Assembly: GCF_027942865.1 (NCBI RefSeq)
Contig: NC_134508.1
Coordinates: 32,051,466-32,115,465, forward strand
DNA: 64,000 nt
Direction: 5' to 3'
DNA from: Odontesthes bonariensis
Lineage: Eukaryota > Chordata > Actinopteri > Atheriniformes > Atherinopsidae
Positions 12,707 through 25,500 of this stretch are shown one piece after another. Every line of letters begins with the position of its first letter. The stretch's first letter is position 1. The notes beneath the pieces were generated by a model. It was not told where the DNA came from. It did no database searches and saw only the letters and a program-made list of their open reading frames with translations. Both the position numbers and the translations under genes were made by a program.

Positions 12707-15700
12707 ATGGCGCCTGCCGTTGGTGGTCCTCAAGGCTACACACCTCCTGAGGGTGGCTGGGGATGGATGGTGGTGATTGGGGCCTTCATCTCTATTGGCT
12801 TCTCCTATGCGTTCCCCAAGTCTATCACAGTCTTCTTCAAAGAAATTGAGGTGATCTTCAGTGTGTCCAGCAGCCAGGTGTCCTGGATCTCCTCCATTAT
12901 GTTGGCATGCATGTACGGCGGAGGTGAGCAGCCACCTAAAACACAAGCAGTCACACGAGGGATTGTTAATACTTGACATTGAGCACATCAGGAAGATTTA
13001 CAGATTCAATCCATTTCTAGCTCTTAGCATGAGTGTGAAAGATTTATTCCTGTGGTGTTCAGGAAAAGTCAATGCTTTTGTTGTTGTTGTTGTTGTTTTT
13101 TTTTTTTTTGCTGGACTACAGCTTTTCAAGCCTCTCACTCGTATTTTATCCACAGAGAGGTCACAGATTCTTACTTTCAAAGTACAGATCAATTGATAAC
13201 CATTTCGTACTGAGAGAAAACAATAATTCAACTCCTCTATGAGAGTGCTGTTGCAATATGATCTGTCTCAGGAACACATGAATGAGTTTTAACTTTGTAT
13301 GCCCATGGATTGTTTTCCCTTGAGGAAGACCACGAGGGAGTTTGGTTGTGTTTCAGCACTGATGAGATGAATGAGATGCTGGATGATGTCATACACTTCT
13401 GGTCAGTCAGGTGGTGATAAATCTCTACTCATGTGCATGAACAGAGTTCAAAGAAGCCCCATTGTCCCATATGAATGTCTGCTCTGATATCCAAACACTG
13501 CAGATCTCTCCTGTTGTAAACTGGAAAAACTATAACAGAAGTCGACATCTAGAATCAGCAGAGAGAGTTACTGTAAGGTTCCAAACTGATCAAATGGAAG
13601 TTATAACGCAATATAAATACCTTTAAAAAGTTCTATTCTCATGTTCAGTAAGATTGGATATTTTCATTTTAGGGTAGCGTAGCATCTTTTGCAATGTGTC
13701 CATGGTTTTCAACATCAACATTACATCAACACACACTTGCTACATAAACCCAGTAAAACAAAGTTGTAACATTGGCATTTACTTTTAGCAGTATTCCATG
13801 CCAAATGCACGTAAAACATCTCACCCAAGCCTCATAACAGCAAGTGTCAGGTTCTCCTTTAAGGAATCAATTCTTCTTATTGTTGAGCAATTCCTTCCAC
13901 TAACAAGTAACTGTAGAGAGATGCACAGGCAGTAGAAAGTGGTTATTGAGTTACAATGTAAGACCATTTGATTTGCCTTTTCACTTTAGGGGTGTTATTT
14001 AACACTGTTTTTTATCTGTAAAAGCATTTAATAGATCCACGTTTGTGTTCACTTAAAGAGAGATCTACACATGTCCCAACAGACTACAACTTGCAGTGGT
14101 CTCAGTGCACAAACGGGTGACAACAGGAATGATCTTAACCTTTCATTCCTACTGTGCCGGCAAGCTCTGGGTCCACTTGTCCCCCTTAGAGAGAAAGGTC
14201 ACTGCAAATCAATATGAAGTTGTTCTGAGAGATCGTCTTTATCCACTGATGAAACATTCCTATCCTGGTGGGAGTTGCCTCCGGCAGAATGACATGATGA
14301 GAATGCCCCCATCCACAGGGCATAAAGGGTCACTGAATGGTTTGAATATGAGAATGATGAGAATGATATGGCATGGCCTTAAGTCTCCGGACTTCAAACC
14401 AGATGAACTGCAGCTTTTAAAATAATGTTGTTCCATCATTTTAGTAGAATTTGAGAGACTCATAGAAGCAATACTAAATCACAAAGCATCTGCTCTGGCA
14501 GCTTATGACACATCTTTTTTTCTTTATCACCTATCTGTGCATGTTGAGGTGTTTGTGTTAAATGATGCAAATATTTAGACGTAAACCTAAACGAATGAAG
14601 GCAAGTTTTGCATAGTGCTGTGACTGTGAGTAGATTGAGGAAATGTTTTAGTGTTGTGGAGTAGATGGCGGTCTGTTCCCATCTGCATGTTAAACATTCT
14701 GAGCACATCAGCAGAAGTTCATTAACAGCCTACTGTTGCGTACTCCTGTACTCCTTCAATTTTTGATTCATTACATTCATAATATTCTACATTGGTATGT
14801 CTCCAACCTTTATATCCTAAGCAACCCTTCCTGCAAAGTAGGAGGAAAGAACTCATTGTTCGTGAGGAGGCTGCCTGTATTACAATTTAAAAACCCTTTG
14901 TCTTGCACCGTGCTGGCAAATGAGTGTGGACAACCTCTAAACAAAAACTGTCAGTTTCCATTTAGGCTCATTGGGGACTGTGGGGATTTGGCAGGAAGGC
15001 AGAAGTGTCTTCTATGTGGATCTTCATACTCATTTAGACTGGTTGTTCTAAGTTGTAGATGGAGATGGTGTTTTGCGACCTGAAACCTACGTGCATTTTA
15101 GTCGGTTGTCGTAGTAATTTTCTTTGTGATGTTGAATTCTGTATGTATGCATCTTCATAGGTTGAAATTCGCCAGTCTTTCCCTGTAACTCATGCACAAG
15201 GTGCCAAAGCCCAACCTTACCACTGCCAAAAAGGACGAAATGGTACCAACCCCCCCCCCCCCAAAAAAAAAATCCCAAACTAATACCACCACTTACCTGC
15301 TCTGACATACTTTCAATAGTACTTTGAAATGCATTTGGAGACCATTTAAGAAGATTTTCAAAGCAAATGATTTCTGTCAGTATTTATGAATCACAGAATC
15401 GAGTGATTATTTCATTGCAGCATTTGTGGTTTTCCTGACGGATCACATTAATAATGGCACGAGAACACATCTACTGCAGTGCAGCACTGACACAAATGAT
15501 TGCAGAAGTTGCTTGAATTTGCAGAGCCACAGCTGTGGCACTTGTGCCCCCTGGTGGTTAAATGTAAAAATGTGCATATGACATGATGGTCGACATTATT
15601 TTTCAGGGTCCACTGCGTGTGTGTGACTATAGGGGAATTGTTTTCTGTGCTTCAGGTCCTATCAGTAGTATCCTGGTTAACAAATATGGGAGTCGCCCTG

Positions 15701-17088
15701 TTATGATGGCAGGAGGATGCCTGTCTTCAATCGGCCTCATTGCCTCCTCTTTCTGCAACACTGTTGAAGGACTGTACTTCTGCATTGGTGTGCTGGGAGG
15801 TATGTCATTTTAGAATTTCTATATATTCAAGTTTTGATCATGACCCAGTTATCTTTTTTTTAACTATACACTGTTGCCATCTAGTGTTTGTGAAAGGTAA
15901 AAAAAAAAAACTCTAATTCTGACTATTTTATGCTAAAAACTTTTTTTTTCTTTTTCGTTTAAGGCTTGGGACTGTCCTTCAACCTTAACCCTGCTCTCAC
16001 TATGATTGGAAAATACTTCTACAAGAGGCGACCTATTGCTAATGGACTTGCCATGGCTGGGAGTCCTGTCTTTCTCTCTACCTTGGCTCCTTTTAACACC
16101 TGGCTCTTTGACCAGTTTGGCTGGAGAGGAAGTTTTTTGATCCTGGGGGGCCTGCTCCTCAACTGCTGTGTTGCTGGTTCCCTCATGCGGCCAATAGGAC
16201 CAAAACCCAAACCTGTAGAGAAGTCCACTGAGAGAAGAACTGTATTACAGACCATTAATAGCTTCATTGACCTCACTTTGTTTAAGCACCGTGGATTTTT
16301 GCTCTACCTTTTCGGCAATGTAATCATGTTTTTTGGTCTTTTTACACCCTTGGTGTTCCTCTCGAATTATGCCAAGAGTAAAGACATCCCTAAAGAGAAG
16401 GCAGCTTTTTTACTTTCTGTGCTCGCTTTTGTTGACATGGTTGCCCGGCCCTCGATGGGCCTTCTGGCCAACACCAAGTGGGTCCGGCCCAGAATCCAAT
16501 ACTTCTTCGCTGCCTCCGTGCTGTACAACGGTTTGTGTCATGTTCTAGCTCCATTATCAGTCGACTACAAAGGCTTTATTATTTATGCCATCTTCTTCGG
16601 GTTTGCTTTTGGCTGGCTGAGCTCAGTGCTGTTTGAGACCTTGATGGATCTAGTGGGAGCCCAGCGCTTCTCAAGCGCTGTTGGACTGGTCACTATTGTG
16701 GAGTGTGGTCCTGTATTATTAGGACCCCCGTTGCTTGGTGAGTACACAACCCATCATAAAGGATCATTTTGTTCATTCACATGCGGTTTCCTGAAGTTGC
16801 ATTGTTGACCAGCAAAACAACAATGAAATGTTGCTTTTTTTTGTCCCACCAGGCAAATTTAAAGACATCTACAATGACTACAAATACACCTACCAGAGCT
16901 GTGGGGTCATCCTCCTCGTCTCCAGTGTCTTCCTGTTTGGAGGAATGGGACTCAACTATCGACTGCTGGCCAAAGAGAAAAAAGAGGAGGAGAGGAGGAG
17001 CAGGGTGGGAGTTAGAGAACAAACATCCAACAAGGACAATGCTGCCAAAGAGGTGGCAGAGGCTAGGAACACAGAAGACTCTGTTTAG
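12707..17088 (+). CDS. slc16a1: monocarboxylate transporter 1 (MCT1)
   Basis: Proton-linked carrier of lactate, pyruvate and ketone bodies in the plasma membrane; in the family it is chaperoned by basigin. Four coding exons (12707-12923, 15656-15799, 15964-16737, 16853-17088) join in phase 1 to give 456 residues. Visible marks are the SLC16 signature EGGWGW at residues 15-20, Lys38 in FPKSITVFF, and VDMVARP with Asp278 and Arg282, which correspond to human MCT1 K38, D302 and R306 of the proton/substrate site. The stretch from GRSFLILGG-type TM5/6 to MRPIGPKP is near-identical to MCT1. The TM6-TM7 cytoplasmic loop is roughly 24 residues shorter than in human, and the C-tail is short, so the protein is 456 rather than 500 residues. 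MCT2 (slc16a7) is the main alternative; sequence and the sycp1/tshb neighbourhood favour MCT1. Whether this is the a or b teleost copy cannot be told. Confidence 0.93.
14096..14520 (+). mobile_element. decayed Tc1/mariner transposase fragment
   Basis: Within slc16a1 intron 1, a translated stretch reads [17 protein letters not shown], then a YPGGS..LRQND segment, then [10 protein letters not shown]. This follows the order of fish Tc1-like transposases (VTA.QY..VL.D.LYP, FYPDGSGLFQDDNAP, WPSQSPDLNP.E). The second catalytic Asp region (QND) and the third acidic region (SPDFKPDE) are recognisable but eroded. No terminal inverted repeats were found, so this is an internal relic of an inactive DNA transposon. 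Confidence 0.6.
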
Positions 17089-17829
17089 TGCTCAGTATCT
17101 TGTCAGGTGTACAGTTTTCAGTGAAGTGTATATTCATGATAAATAGATTATTCTTTGAAGTACTTCACATCAGCATTCATCTTCTTTTTCATGATGTGCT
17201 GTTTTTGAAGACAGTAATTTAAACTCCTGGACTCATTTGCAATATAGTGTTAAAATTTTTTTTTCACATTTATTAAAACACTTTACAAAAAAAAATTAAA
17301 AACCAATCCACATGAAATACCTCTTATATTTGCATTGAGACATTCAAATGCTCAGTGCCTAGTCTTTATTAAGTTACAGGTTGATGTGGTATTTCTTTAG
17401 ACTTACGTTAGGAAATATCAACTAAAACTCATTTTACCTTCCTAAAGTCTATTATATATAATGTTGTATTTTAACCTTTAAATATTTTCCTATTGTTTTT
17501 TTTTTTTGCTAACGCAAAGCTTTATATTTCTTAAAAGATATTTTCTTTGACAAAGTGCAGTAATGTAACTCTTTAATTCGCACAAGTTTGTATGGCACTT
17601 TGCTTTTTTTTAAGGTTTGTAAACACCCACCAGGTCACCATAACTGTGCTTATTCCTTAACTATGTTCATGCACATTTTCTCTTTTAACATGTTTTTGTG
17701 GTTAAGTTTTGAAAGGATTCTGAGATCATTGAAACCTCTCTGCACAGCTTTGTGTGTTAACACGATAGGAAAATGTTCCACTGACTGCAACTTGCTATAA
17801 ATTCTGTATATACGGAACTGTTAGAGACA

Positions 17830-17835
17830 AATAAA
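17830..17835 (+). terminator. slc16a1 poly(A) signal
   Basis: AATAAA about 740 bp after the stop, followed within 25 bp by GT-rich sequence (CACTGTGGTGTTTGTC). This is the first canonical signal in a plausible place, so the 3' UTR is probably about 17089-17855. Confidence 0.6.
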
Positions 17836-18147
17836 TTGCCATTTAGAAATTCTACAAATGTTCACTGTGGTGTTTGTCTCCCAAAAAGGGACAATATAAA
17901 AGCTAATGTTATTAAGATAACATGAAAGAAATACATACTTTTACTGCATTTGTGATGTGTTTTCCTTAATAATGCCGCATTTAATCAGTTTAGCAAGATA
18001 CAAAGAGCTCTTTGTAGCTTGTAAAGTAGCCTTGATTTAAAAAAAAAATAATAATAAATACATAAATCTATTTAGTTACTGGTTAAAATCAGTTTGGTTA
18101 GTTTTATTGTAATCTAAAATTATTGTCAAACTTGTGCTGTGTGTTAA

Positions 18148-18747
18148 AGCTGCAGTCTGCAACTCTTTTTCAAGCATAATGCCTGGAACTGTCCGGGGAT
18201 TCTGAAAGTAGTACATTAAATACCCCAATAAAAAAAAAAAGAGTTCTCTAGGTCCCCTATATGTCCCGCTAGGTCCCTCCAAAGCCAGCAGGTTTGTTTA
18301 CAAAATTGCAGACCGGACCGGTAAAAGGTAACCAATCAGGTTTACGAGCTGGGCTCTGCTGCCTGTCAATCACCGATTGTGCACGCGCGATACAAGGTAG
18401 GCTCGTCCCCACGCTTATTTATCTGGACTATTGAACTTCATTTCGGGCTAGTCTACTTACTGTGTCTTCCATGACCGCAAATGACAGGTGAGTTGATGAA
18501 TGAGGAGTCGTGTAGGCGCATCTGGCGTGCACGTAGACGTGCACGAGTTCTCATGTGTTTTGAAGGGGCGGGACAGGAAGTTGAATAACTTTTTATTTTT
18601 CAGTTAAAAAATAAGCATTTCTTGCATTTTGCGACTACGGAGGTCACCGTTTTCAACTTCAAGCGTTCTGATAGACCATGTAAACTCTTAAAATGCCAAA
18701 AAGTAGGACTTTACATATGACAACAACAAATCTTGCAGACTGCAGCT
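18148..18747. mobile_element. TTAA-flanked MITE, piggyBac-like
   Basis: A 600 bp element has terminal inverted repeats beginning AGCTGCAGTCTGCAA and ending TTGCAGACTGCAGCT. It is flanked on both sides by TTAA (18144-18147 and 18748-18751). A TTAA target duplication is the hallmark of piggyBac-type transposition. It has no transposase frame, so it is non-autonomous. It lies between slc16a1 and sycp1, and its inner part is CpG-rich. The sharp ends suggest moderate age. Confidence 0.8.
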
Positions 18748-19149
18748 TTAAGACACAGTATAAATGATTTTCTCGTAACACTTCAGTTCTCAACTAAAAG
18801 ATCCAGATTTTTGTGTGCTCTCAACTAAGAAGATTCCTAGCACTTACCACCTTTCAACCATGTAAATTCTTATTAGAGGGAACATGTATTGCGATGTATT
18901 TTCTTTAAAAACAAATTAAAGAAATTGATTGGAAAGAGAGAAAAAAAGTATTTTACTAACTATTGTTTACCAACTATTGTTTTGGTTTTTTTTAGAAATT
19001 AAAACCTTATGTTATTTTCTGTGTTTGTTTTGTCAACTTCAAAACAGCAACTTAAATTGCGGATATGTTCATTGCATGTGCTTAAGAGTAAAAAATATCG
19101 ACCTTAATAGATGCGTTAATAGAAACGTCCGATAATAGATCCATGGGAC

Positions 19150-19251
19150 TGAAAAAACGTTGAATGTAACCGTTGACGTAAGTGAAACAGTCGTGCACGC
19201 GCTGGCATTGGGTCTGAAATTCATCACGTTAATAGTCAACGGTTTAACCAG
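19150..19251 (+). promoter_or_regulatory. candidate sycp1 promoter and untranslated exon 1
   Basis: A CpG-containing block ends in a strong donor (AACCAG|GTAAGG at 19251/19252), which would splice to the acceptor just before the sycp1 ATG (CATCTTAG, exon from 19590). It contains two MYB-type motifs in inverted orientation, AACCGTTGAC (19168-19177) and GTCAACGGTT (19235-19244), and a CRE-like TGACGTAA at 19174-19181 that overlaps the first. The transcription start is inferred. Confidence 0.5.
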
Positions 19252-19590
19252 GTAAGGCTAAAAAAACAAACAAAAAAACATTTCATATTTGTAAAGAATC
19301 ACTTGTCTTCTGGTAACTGCTTATAATTGTTTTGTGGAAAAGTATCATTAACTTAGTGTGCTTATTGTAACCTTATTTTAGTGAGTTAATGTCAAGTAAA
19401 ACCCGTTAAATGCTAAGCTAATGGGCCAAGTTAGCTAGACAGTTTGAACGTTTATTTGCCGTTATTTCAAGCAATGACACGACATACTGAAAATATGAAT
19501 AACATTTCTTGGTTTAAAAAATATTACTGCTCGGTAAGTGACTTTTGACGATGACATACTGTGTAACGTTGTATTAGTTGTCATCTTAGT

Positions 19591-22500
19591 ATGGACAGAG
19601 ACCGGGGGTTCAACTTCAAACTGTTGGTGCCTCCCAGAGTAAAAAACGGCCAGATAAACGCTGTTCGACCTCAGGAAATAGTTGAGGAAAGTGGTGATTT
19701 CCTTAACACACTGCAGCAGGTAAATCATTGAATAAAGTAGACAATATATAATTTATGTAACTAAAAAGTCAGCAATAAGGTCATGGCAAAACACTTTTAC
19801 GGTATACCAGCCCCCTACTTAAGTGTATTAACTGTTCCTTAGCTGTTCCTTGATATGTGCAATTTTAAAGTACATGTCTTTGACTTATGTTATCATAAAA
19901 GTAAAATAAATGTAATAGTTGTATAGAAATTAAGCAGTTTGCAAGGTTTTCATTGAGTAAAGTCAGCTCCAACTTGAAGATTTCTTACACTATTCAGGCA
20001 GCTACATAACTTAGAAGTTACAATTGAAAACTGAATGCTTTTAATTGAGTTGAGTGCAGTCTAAAATGCAGTAATAATACATTTCTATGATAACAAGCTA
20101 TGTTTCCTTGCTTTTTTCCTCTAGGGTTTCAAAATATGTTGTGACAAGGAGGAGAACATGCTGTCCCTCAATACAAGTGCGGTAGCTCCTTCCAAACCAA
20201 CCAGACACGGTACTTTTATTTGTCAACACTGGCTACATTTAATATAAAAGAAAAGCATACTGTCATTTATGAATTATTGTCTCCCCTCTGAAGACTTTCC
20301 CAAGATGACAATTGTGTCACCAATGGAAAAAGATGAGGTAATATTTTCATTGTGTAAAAATATGTAGTGTGACTGAATACACATGGTCTTTGCAAATTGT
20401 TTATCGTTAAGTGTGTAACTTTATTTGGTGCCGTTGCAAATCGTCAACAGAATAACGGCAATCCTGGTGAGCTTTATTCCAAGCTCTTTGATGAAGTTGA
20501 GAAAATAAAGTTTTGGAAGATCAAAGTTGACTCCGACACAGTTCAGAAGGAAAGAAGACTCCAAGATAACATAAGAACAATTGAAACTCAACGTAAAGCC
20601 ATTCAGGAATTGCAGGTGTGTACCTCAGCTGCAACTTTTTCTTTTTCTTGTTCTCTACTCCCACATACCCTATAATAGTTTTTTTTTTTATTTTATTTTT
20701 TTTAATTTTTTTTTTTTAAGTATATTGACAGGACTAAAGCCCCGTACACACACGTTGCTGCTATTTACTCGCTCAGCGAGTGAAGTCAATAGAATGTCTA
20801 TGTGTTCACGCGAGGCGAAGAGGCGAGTAGGCGAGGAGAGTACAAGCGATGCGATGTGGGCGGATTCCGAGATGAACATATTTCAACTTCGAGCGACGCA
20901 AGTAAAAGCGAGTAGCCAATTAAAATGCAGAATACAGATTATTGACAGGTGACGTTCCCCCAGTGTTCTCCAAACAGTGGCCACCCAACCAAGTCAGCAA
21001 AAGCACCCGAGCGAGTGGCGAGTAAGCGAGTAGCGAGTAAATAGCAGCGACGTGTGTGTACGGGGCTTAACCCTTTCATGTGTATACGATTCTTTTTTCC
21101 TATGTATGTTTTGTATTTTCAGTTTGGAAATGAAAGTCTCAGCATAAATCTTGAGGAACAAATCGGTGAAAATGAGGATTTAAGGAACAAGTATGCTTTT
21201 TTTTTTTAATGTCAGAATTTCAGATACAAATTTCTTTCATGTAAAGGCCAAATAAATGTGACCTATCTTATTTTAAAATACAATGAACTGTTTTCAGAAT
21301 GTGTTCAAATTCTTCTCTGTAAATACAGAAACAATGCAACAAGGAACTTGTGTAATATACTCAAAGAAACTTTTCAGTGGTCAGCTGATAAAATGCATTT
21401 ATGTAAGTAGAGTGGCTCATTCTGCCCACATATCGTATATTTTCTACCAGCTTTGTTGGCAAGGGTTTGAAAAGTATATACTCATTCCTGCATATTTTGT
21501 AGTTGAATCTGAAAGAGAAGAAACACATCAAGTCTTCATGGAAAACAGTGACAGTATCAAGGTAAAGTAATGCTAAATCTAAAGTATATCATAATGAGTT
21601 AGAATTTTGTTCATCATAATTTGTTGGAGAGGTATCAGTACAACAGATTGAAATATGTTTTGATTATTGGTTTATAACTTACTTGTTCTTGTAGAAATTG
21701 ATGTCAGCTTTTGAGAACCTTCGTATTCGAGTAGAAGCCGACCAGCAAGAAATGCAGAGAGGTATCCAAACTTTAAGACATTTTATGGAGCATGGGTATT
21801 ATTGACATGGGAGACTTTTATCCACCAGCGAGAGAGCTGATCAGTGCATCTTTTTTCAGTCAAAGAGAGCTTACTGCAATTTCAAGAACTAAAAGAGCAA
21901 TATCTTCAAGAAAATGTCATGAAAGATGAAGAGGTTAGTGAGTAAAAACTCATTTCATATCAACCTTTTTGACAACTAGTAATATAAAAGACGTTAAACA
22001 AGTTTTGAAATAAACAGCCTAATAATTGGCATTGTGTTCACAGATTGCGATGCTTCAGACTAAACTTAAGGACAAGGAAAACAAACTACAAAAAGTCCTA
22101 CTTGACCTAGACGACACTCAGAAGTACTCCAGACAACTTCAAGAGTCAACAAGTAAGAATATGGCTACATTTTAAGAAAATATCCTCTATTTATGTTTTA
22201 TTGATGTTGTTATTTTGATATATTTAACATTTTGTCCCACATTGTTTATACATACATAAAAGGAAACACGGTATTCCCTTTTTTCACATGCTAGCACAAT
22301 TTTCTGTAATTTTAATTAAATGTCTGTTATGAGCTTTGGTCAAAAAAACACAAAGAAACTGCAGCTATTTTTTGTTCCATCAAAGCTCTCATGAGAGAAT
22401 TTGGCCATTTTTGTACTCTTTGGCTCCCCCTACTGATATAATACTGCTGCCATGAAAACAAACCTCCGTCTGAGCTCTGCTCATGAACAACTTTACATGG

Positions 22501-25500
22501 AGATTTGTTGTCATGCCTTAGACAAAAGAGGCCACTAGAAGCGTCAATGGATAAGGCAGAGAAATGTTACTAGACCTAACGAGAATAAGACAGCATTTTT
22601 TTATATCCCATGATATATCTGGTGATCAAACATAAAGACAAAACAAAAAATAAAAAGTTCTAGTTTATTTTCTATGGTTTGCTTTTCTGATTTATATTTT
22701 TGAAGGATCTGAATGTGTCGTGGGAAAAAACATGAGAAATGTAATGTACGTTACTTATGTTACAGTACAGAAACGTTTTGAAAGGCTGTGAATGCCTAAA
22801 ATATTGGTGTGAAATTAGCACTGATCAAACATTTTTACATCAAAATAACTTATTTCCATGTTGGTCTGCAACAGAACTGTGATGGCAAACTGAGGCTTCA
22901 TCTGTGAAGCAAAGATGATTAAGATAAGGTTGCACAGTAAGTGCTGGAAAGAAAGCTTCCGCAAATCTTTCATTCCCACCGCCATAACTCCCAACTCTTT
23001 TAAGTTTTTTTTTATTTCAACTACTATCTTTGCACTTTATACTTTCTTTCATGTGAGCTGCCTTAACAACTGAGTTTCTCCACTGTGGGATCAATAAAGT
23101 TGATCTAATCTAATAAGGTGTGTGTCAACTTCCGATGAATAACATAACATTTATTAACAGTGCTGTTGTAATGTTGTGTATTTCCAGTTGGTCATGATAA
23201 AGAGCACTAAGCAACTGTCTGGAGAATATGAAGATGTTTCACTGGTGTTATTACAAGAATTAGCACAGCTTCAGTCTCTTCTGGGTTACTGCAGAAGAAA
23301 TGATCATGAATGTCTTCTACTAATTTAAATCCACACGTCAGTGACTTCACAGACAGAGCCAAGAAAATCAGCTGTGACTGAACACCAGCAGCAGCTATGA
23401 AGCTAATTCTGCATCTGTCATCCTGTTTTTTCTCTTCCCTGCATCTGCTACATTGTCTTTTTTTTGTGTTGGTTCGCTTAATTTTTGTTTTTAAACCTTA
23501 TTCTGAAGCAAATTGGTGTCAAACCGGGGAGAAAACCAAAGTTATAAACTGGAGTATTGTAACCATAGGCGCTCCAGGGCAGTTTCAGGCTGGGGAATCT
23601 GCATAACAGAGGCTGGTCTACAAAATGAGTCAAAAGCACATAGTTCACAAACTTTCTCGAGTGTTGCTTTGGTATAAACATCTTTACAAACAGCTTTTTA
23701 TTTCCGTGCGTAACAATCCTTTGCATACATTAAATAGTCTTAGAGTTCACATCACCCTGCAAAAAAATACTTCACTGGCTGTTTTTATACACAAATGCTA
23801 ACGTTTTCCTCATCTGCAGTTCTTACCATAGACTGCTGTAATGCTATCAGTCCCTCTTTTAGGCATAATCTTACAAGGCTCAATATATCATGCATCACAG
23901 TGCAAAGGCCACTTGCCAGTTAACACCACTGAGAGCTCATGTCGTAATTCCTCCATCACATATCAGATCCATAAACTTACTGAAACTACTGAGGGTGCAT
24001 TCAATGATAAGTGGGATGTTGGTATTGTCAACTTTTGACTTGTAAAACCATTTTTTTTTTTTTTTGTGAGTTTTTGAGTTGAAGGTGACTTTAAACAACC
24101 AAATATATGCTCTGAAGTGCAGAAAAAAAGTGATTTTTTTTCCGTAATATATTCCCATTTATAAAGTAAGAGCAGGAAGCAGTCATTGTACTACAAACAA
24201 CGCTATTGCTTAATCACCATTGTGGCCTAACTGAACAACAACTGAGAGATAATGGTGCGGGCACAAATCTTTGGTCGGACATATGAAGAATTTAAACCAA
24301 CAATTTGAGAATTAAAGAGGGTCCAGAAGTTTGCTTTAAAATTAAAGCTTTAACTTTAAGCTTTGAAGCATTAACAAATAGCTGAAGTGAGGTCTGAATG
24401 TTGGTTCATGTAAAAAATCCCACTGAATTTGTTACTTATTGTAATTTTTAATCTTTTTCCAGTGCTCTGTTCAAGTCCAGTTCAACATCAGTATCGGTTT
24501 ACTTGCTTACTTGTACTTATTTTAATGATAACATTGAATATTTACTCCCTTTACAGATCAACAGTTTGAACTTCTCAAGAGTTCAAAAACCGAACAGGAA
24601 TCCCTTATTCAAAAACTGCAAACTGCTCAGCAGCGCTGTAAAGAAACTGAGGTGAGTGTGTTAAGATTCTTGTAAATCATTGTTAAGCTGCTTTAATTGG
24701 AAAAAAAATCTTCCAAAAAAGGAAAAAGAGGAAACCACTGCTGCAGCCCTGGAACAAAGTAGAAAAGAATATGAGCAAATCATTCTAAGCAAAGACCTCA
24801 GCATGCAGGAGCTCAGCAGAGCTAAAAATCAACAAGCAGAGAAGCTGGAGAAGCATCAGACAACCATAGAAGAGCTAAAGAATTCTATCGCCCTACAGAT
24901 TGAGAGGTAGGCTTTAAAATTTACAGCACAGCATCCAGAACAAATGGAAGATGTCCTTGTACCATTACATTGATTTTTTTTTATTCATTTTGAAGGGCCA
25001 AAGAAGTGGAAGATAAACTTGTTGCAAACAACACTGAGCTTCAATGCAGAACTACATTTTTAGGTAAGCTTTACTGGGTGGTTGGTTTTTATATTCTTAT
25101 AAGATGTTTTCAAAGCCAACAAAATGTTTTGCTCAACAGAAGAAACCATAGAACAGTCTGCAAAGAAAGATGATCTGATTAAAATCCTCGAAGCAGAGCA
25201 GGTAAGCTACATTTTAATATTCCTAAAATATGTTGAATTTGTTTCCTTGTTGCCGCAACCCCAAAACTACAGAAGGTGACTTGGGAGCATTAAATGTTGT
25301 TGTTTATTAGGACATAAAATCAAAAACCATCGAGTCCTTCAAAAGTCAGATAGGTGTCTTTGAGGCCAGAGTGGAGGAACTTGTGGCAGAGCTTTCAAGG
25401 AAAACTGAAGAAATCCAGATTTTTAAGGTGATGCAAACCTGTATTTTATCCAAGAAGGAAAAAGTGTATTTAATGTTCTAAACAAATTAAACATGCTTTA

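Noticed and set aside
12698-12988. Minus-strand open frame over the slc16a1 first coding exon
   Set aside because: It is a shadow of the conserved MCT1 exon on the other strand.
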